64,000 nt of DNA from Microglena sp. YARC (taxonomy: Eukaryota; Chlorophyta; Chlorophyceae; Chlamydomonadales; Chlamydomonadaceae): NCBI GenBank assembly GCA_022414725.1, contig CM039464.1, positions 35,723,079-35,787,078 on the forward strand, in the 5' to 3' direction. Shown here in pieces: positions 63,676 through 64,000 of this stretch (the first letter of the stretch is position 1; each line of letters begins with the position of its first letter). Both the position numbers and the translations under genes were made by a program. The notes below the pieces were generated by a model. The model was not told where the DNA came from, did not search any database, and worked only from the letters and a program-made list of their open reading frames with translations.

Positions 63676-64000
63676 CCATATTCTATAATCTCTCAATATA
63701 CTCTGGCGTCTGGTTGAGCAGACGACCCAGTTCATCACATGCGTCACATGCGTCATTGAACAACGGGAAAAGCAAGCCCCTCAGGACGGGGCCTGTAGTT
63801 CTCGTGGTAGCATCCATAGGGAAGCTGATGTCTTAGTGTCCAGATGTTTTGATAGACAGTATCATCCATGGAATGTAGTGCTTGGCAAAATTGCGTAGAG
63901 TGTTTGCCGTCACGCCCCCTTTGATAATGTACTCAGTTGTGCGCTCCTTTATTACCCGCAGCTCGGCAAATCTGGGATCCAAGAATGTCCTTTCCTGAGC
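63672..64000 (-). CDS. Possible hAT-type transposase C-terminus, cut by window edge
   Basis: The minus strand from the window edge reads 'RTFLDPRFAELRVIKERTTE', 'VTANTLRNFAKHYIPWM', a frameshift, then 'LLFPLFNDACDACDELGRLL' to a stop near 63,688. It equals the left-arm segment 31,720-32,106. 'LDPRF' suggests an hAT transposase, but the rest is not diagnostic. Confidence 0.35.

Larger units (their letters stand above)
48065..64000. repeat. Right arm of the giant inverted repeat
   Basis: The cleaner copy, in which the helicase, methyltransferase, Fanzor and large MscS frames are open over hundreds of codons. Residual homopolymer indels remain in the EEP-like, GH65-like and RING genes. Confidence 0.95.

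Noticed and set aside
1..64000. Integrated prophage or bacterial chromosome origin
   Set aside because: No bacterial operon structure, ribosome-binding-site pattern, tRNA or rRNA is seen. Marker genes (TFIIS, eukaryote-type MscS, Fanzor, RING, viral-type polB) point to a large eukaryotic DNA virus.

Overview
This window looks like part of a nucleocytoplasmic large DNA virus (Nucleocytoviricota), or viral DNA carried in a protist or algal genome. Host and family cannot be fixed from the sequence. The viral signature is a family B DNA polymerase with all exonuclease and polymerase motifs, a compact TFIIS, a thioredoxin-fold protein, a membrane-anchored coiled-coil structural-type protein, a small 'DLYWL' membrane protein, a divergent SF2 helicase, a Fanzor nuclease and a RING protein. 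Genes are tightly packed on both strands, and TGA is the favoured stop (about 14 of 18 intact genes by eye).

Sequence quality is uneven, and this governs how the window should be read. Positions 1-10,000 read cleanly apart from a few events. Positions 11,500-42,300 are full of 1-base indels, as in uncorrected long reads. A run of 1,000 N at 19,175-20,174 is a scaffold gap. From about 31,720 to the right edge the window is one giant inverted duplication. The left arm (31,720-48,064) is the reverse complement of the right arm (48,065-64,000+), meeting at a perfect 16-bp palindrome at 48,057-48,072 with no spacer. The arms have different homopolymer errors, so every gene there appears twice, and the right arm is the better copy. 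Either a hairpin-ended (or telomere-resolved) genome end was read through, or this is a fold-back read artefact.

Layout. 1-8,112: thioredoxin-like protein, small secreted or membrane proteins with tandem repeats, TFIIS, membrane proteins and an MscS-type channel. 8,121-11,510: Tc1/mariner-IS630 elements, one coiled-coil structural-type gene and a fold-back minisatellite. 11,535-19,174: DNA polymerase B on the minus strand, then a helicase fragment fused to a second, noisier copy of most of the polymerase. 20,175-30,240: about 56 tandem 37-residue ankyrin-like repeats (minus strand) in five blocks, separated by near-identical spacers holding transposon debris (a higher-order repeat). 30,240-31,720: poorly resolved reading frames, possibly hAT-like. 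31,720-64,000: the inverted duplication.

The right arm in order: EEP-nuclease-like large protein (+), a perfect 156-bp MITE, a GH65-like glycoside hydrolase/phosphorylase (+), SF2/Z1-like helicase (+), C5 DNA methyltransferase (-), a 204-residue unknown (+), an MscS-like channel (-), Fanzor (-), a RING protein (+), a structural-protein scrap and an hAT-like end (-). Fanzor and RING lie between two identical 127-bp direct repeats, next to several Tc1-like ends. This suggests a mobile or recently shuffled accessory module. The most notable items are the Fanzor locus, the ankyrin/transposon higher-order array, the palindromic genome structure, and two genes interrupted by a single in-frame TAA.
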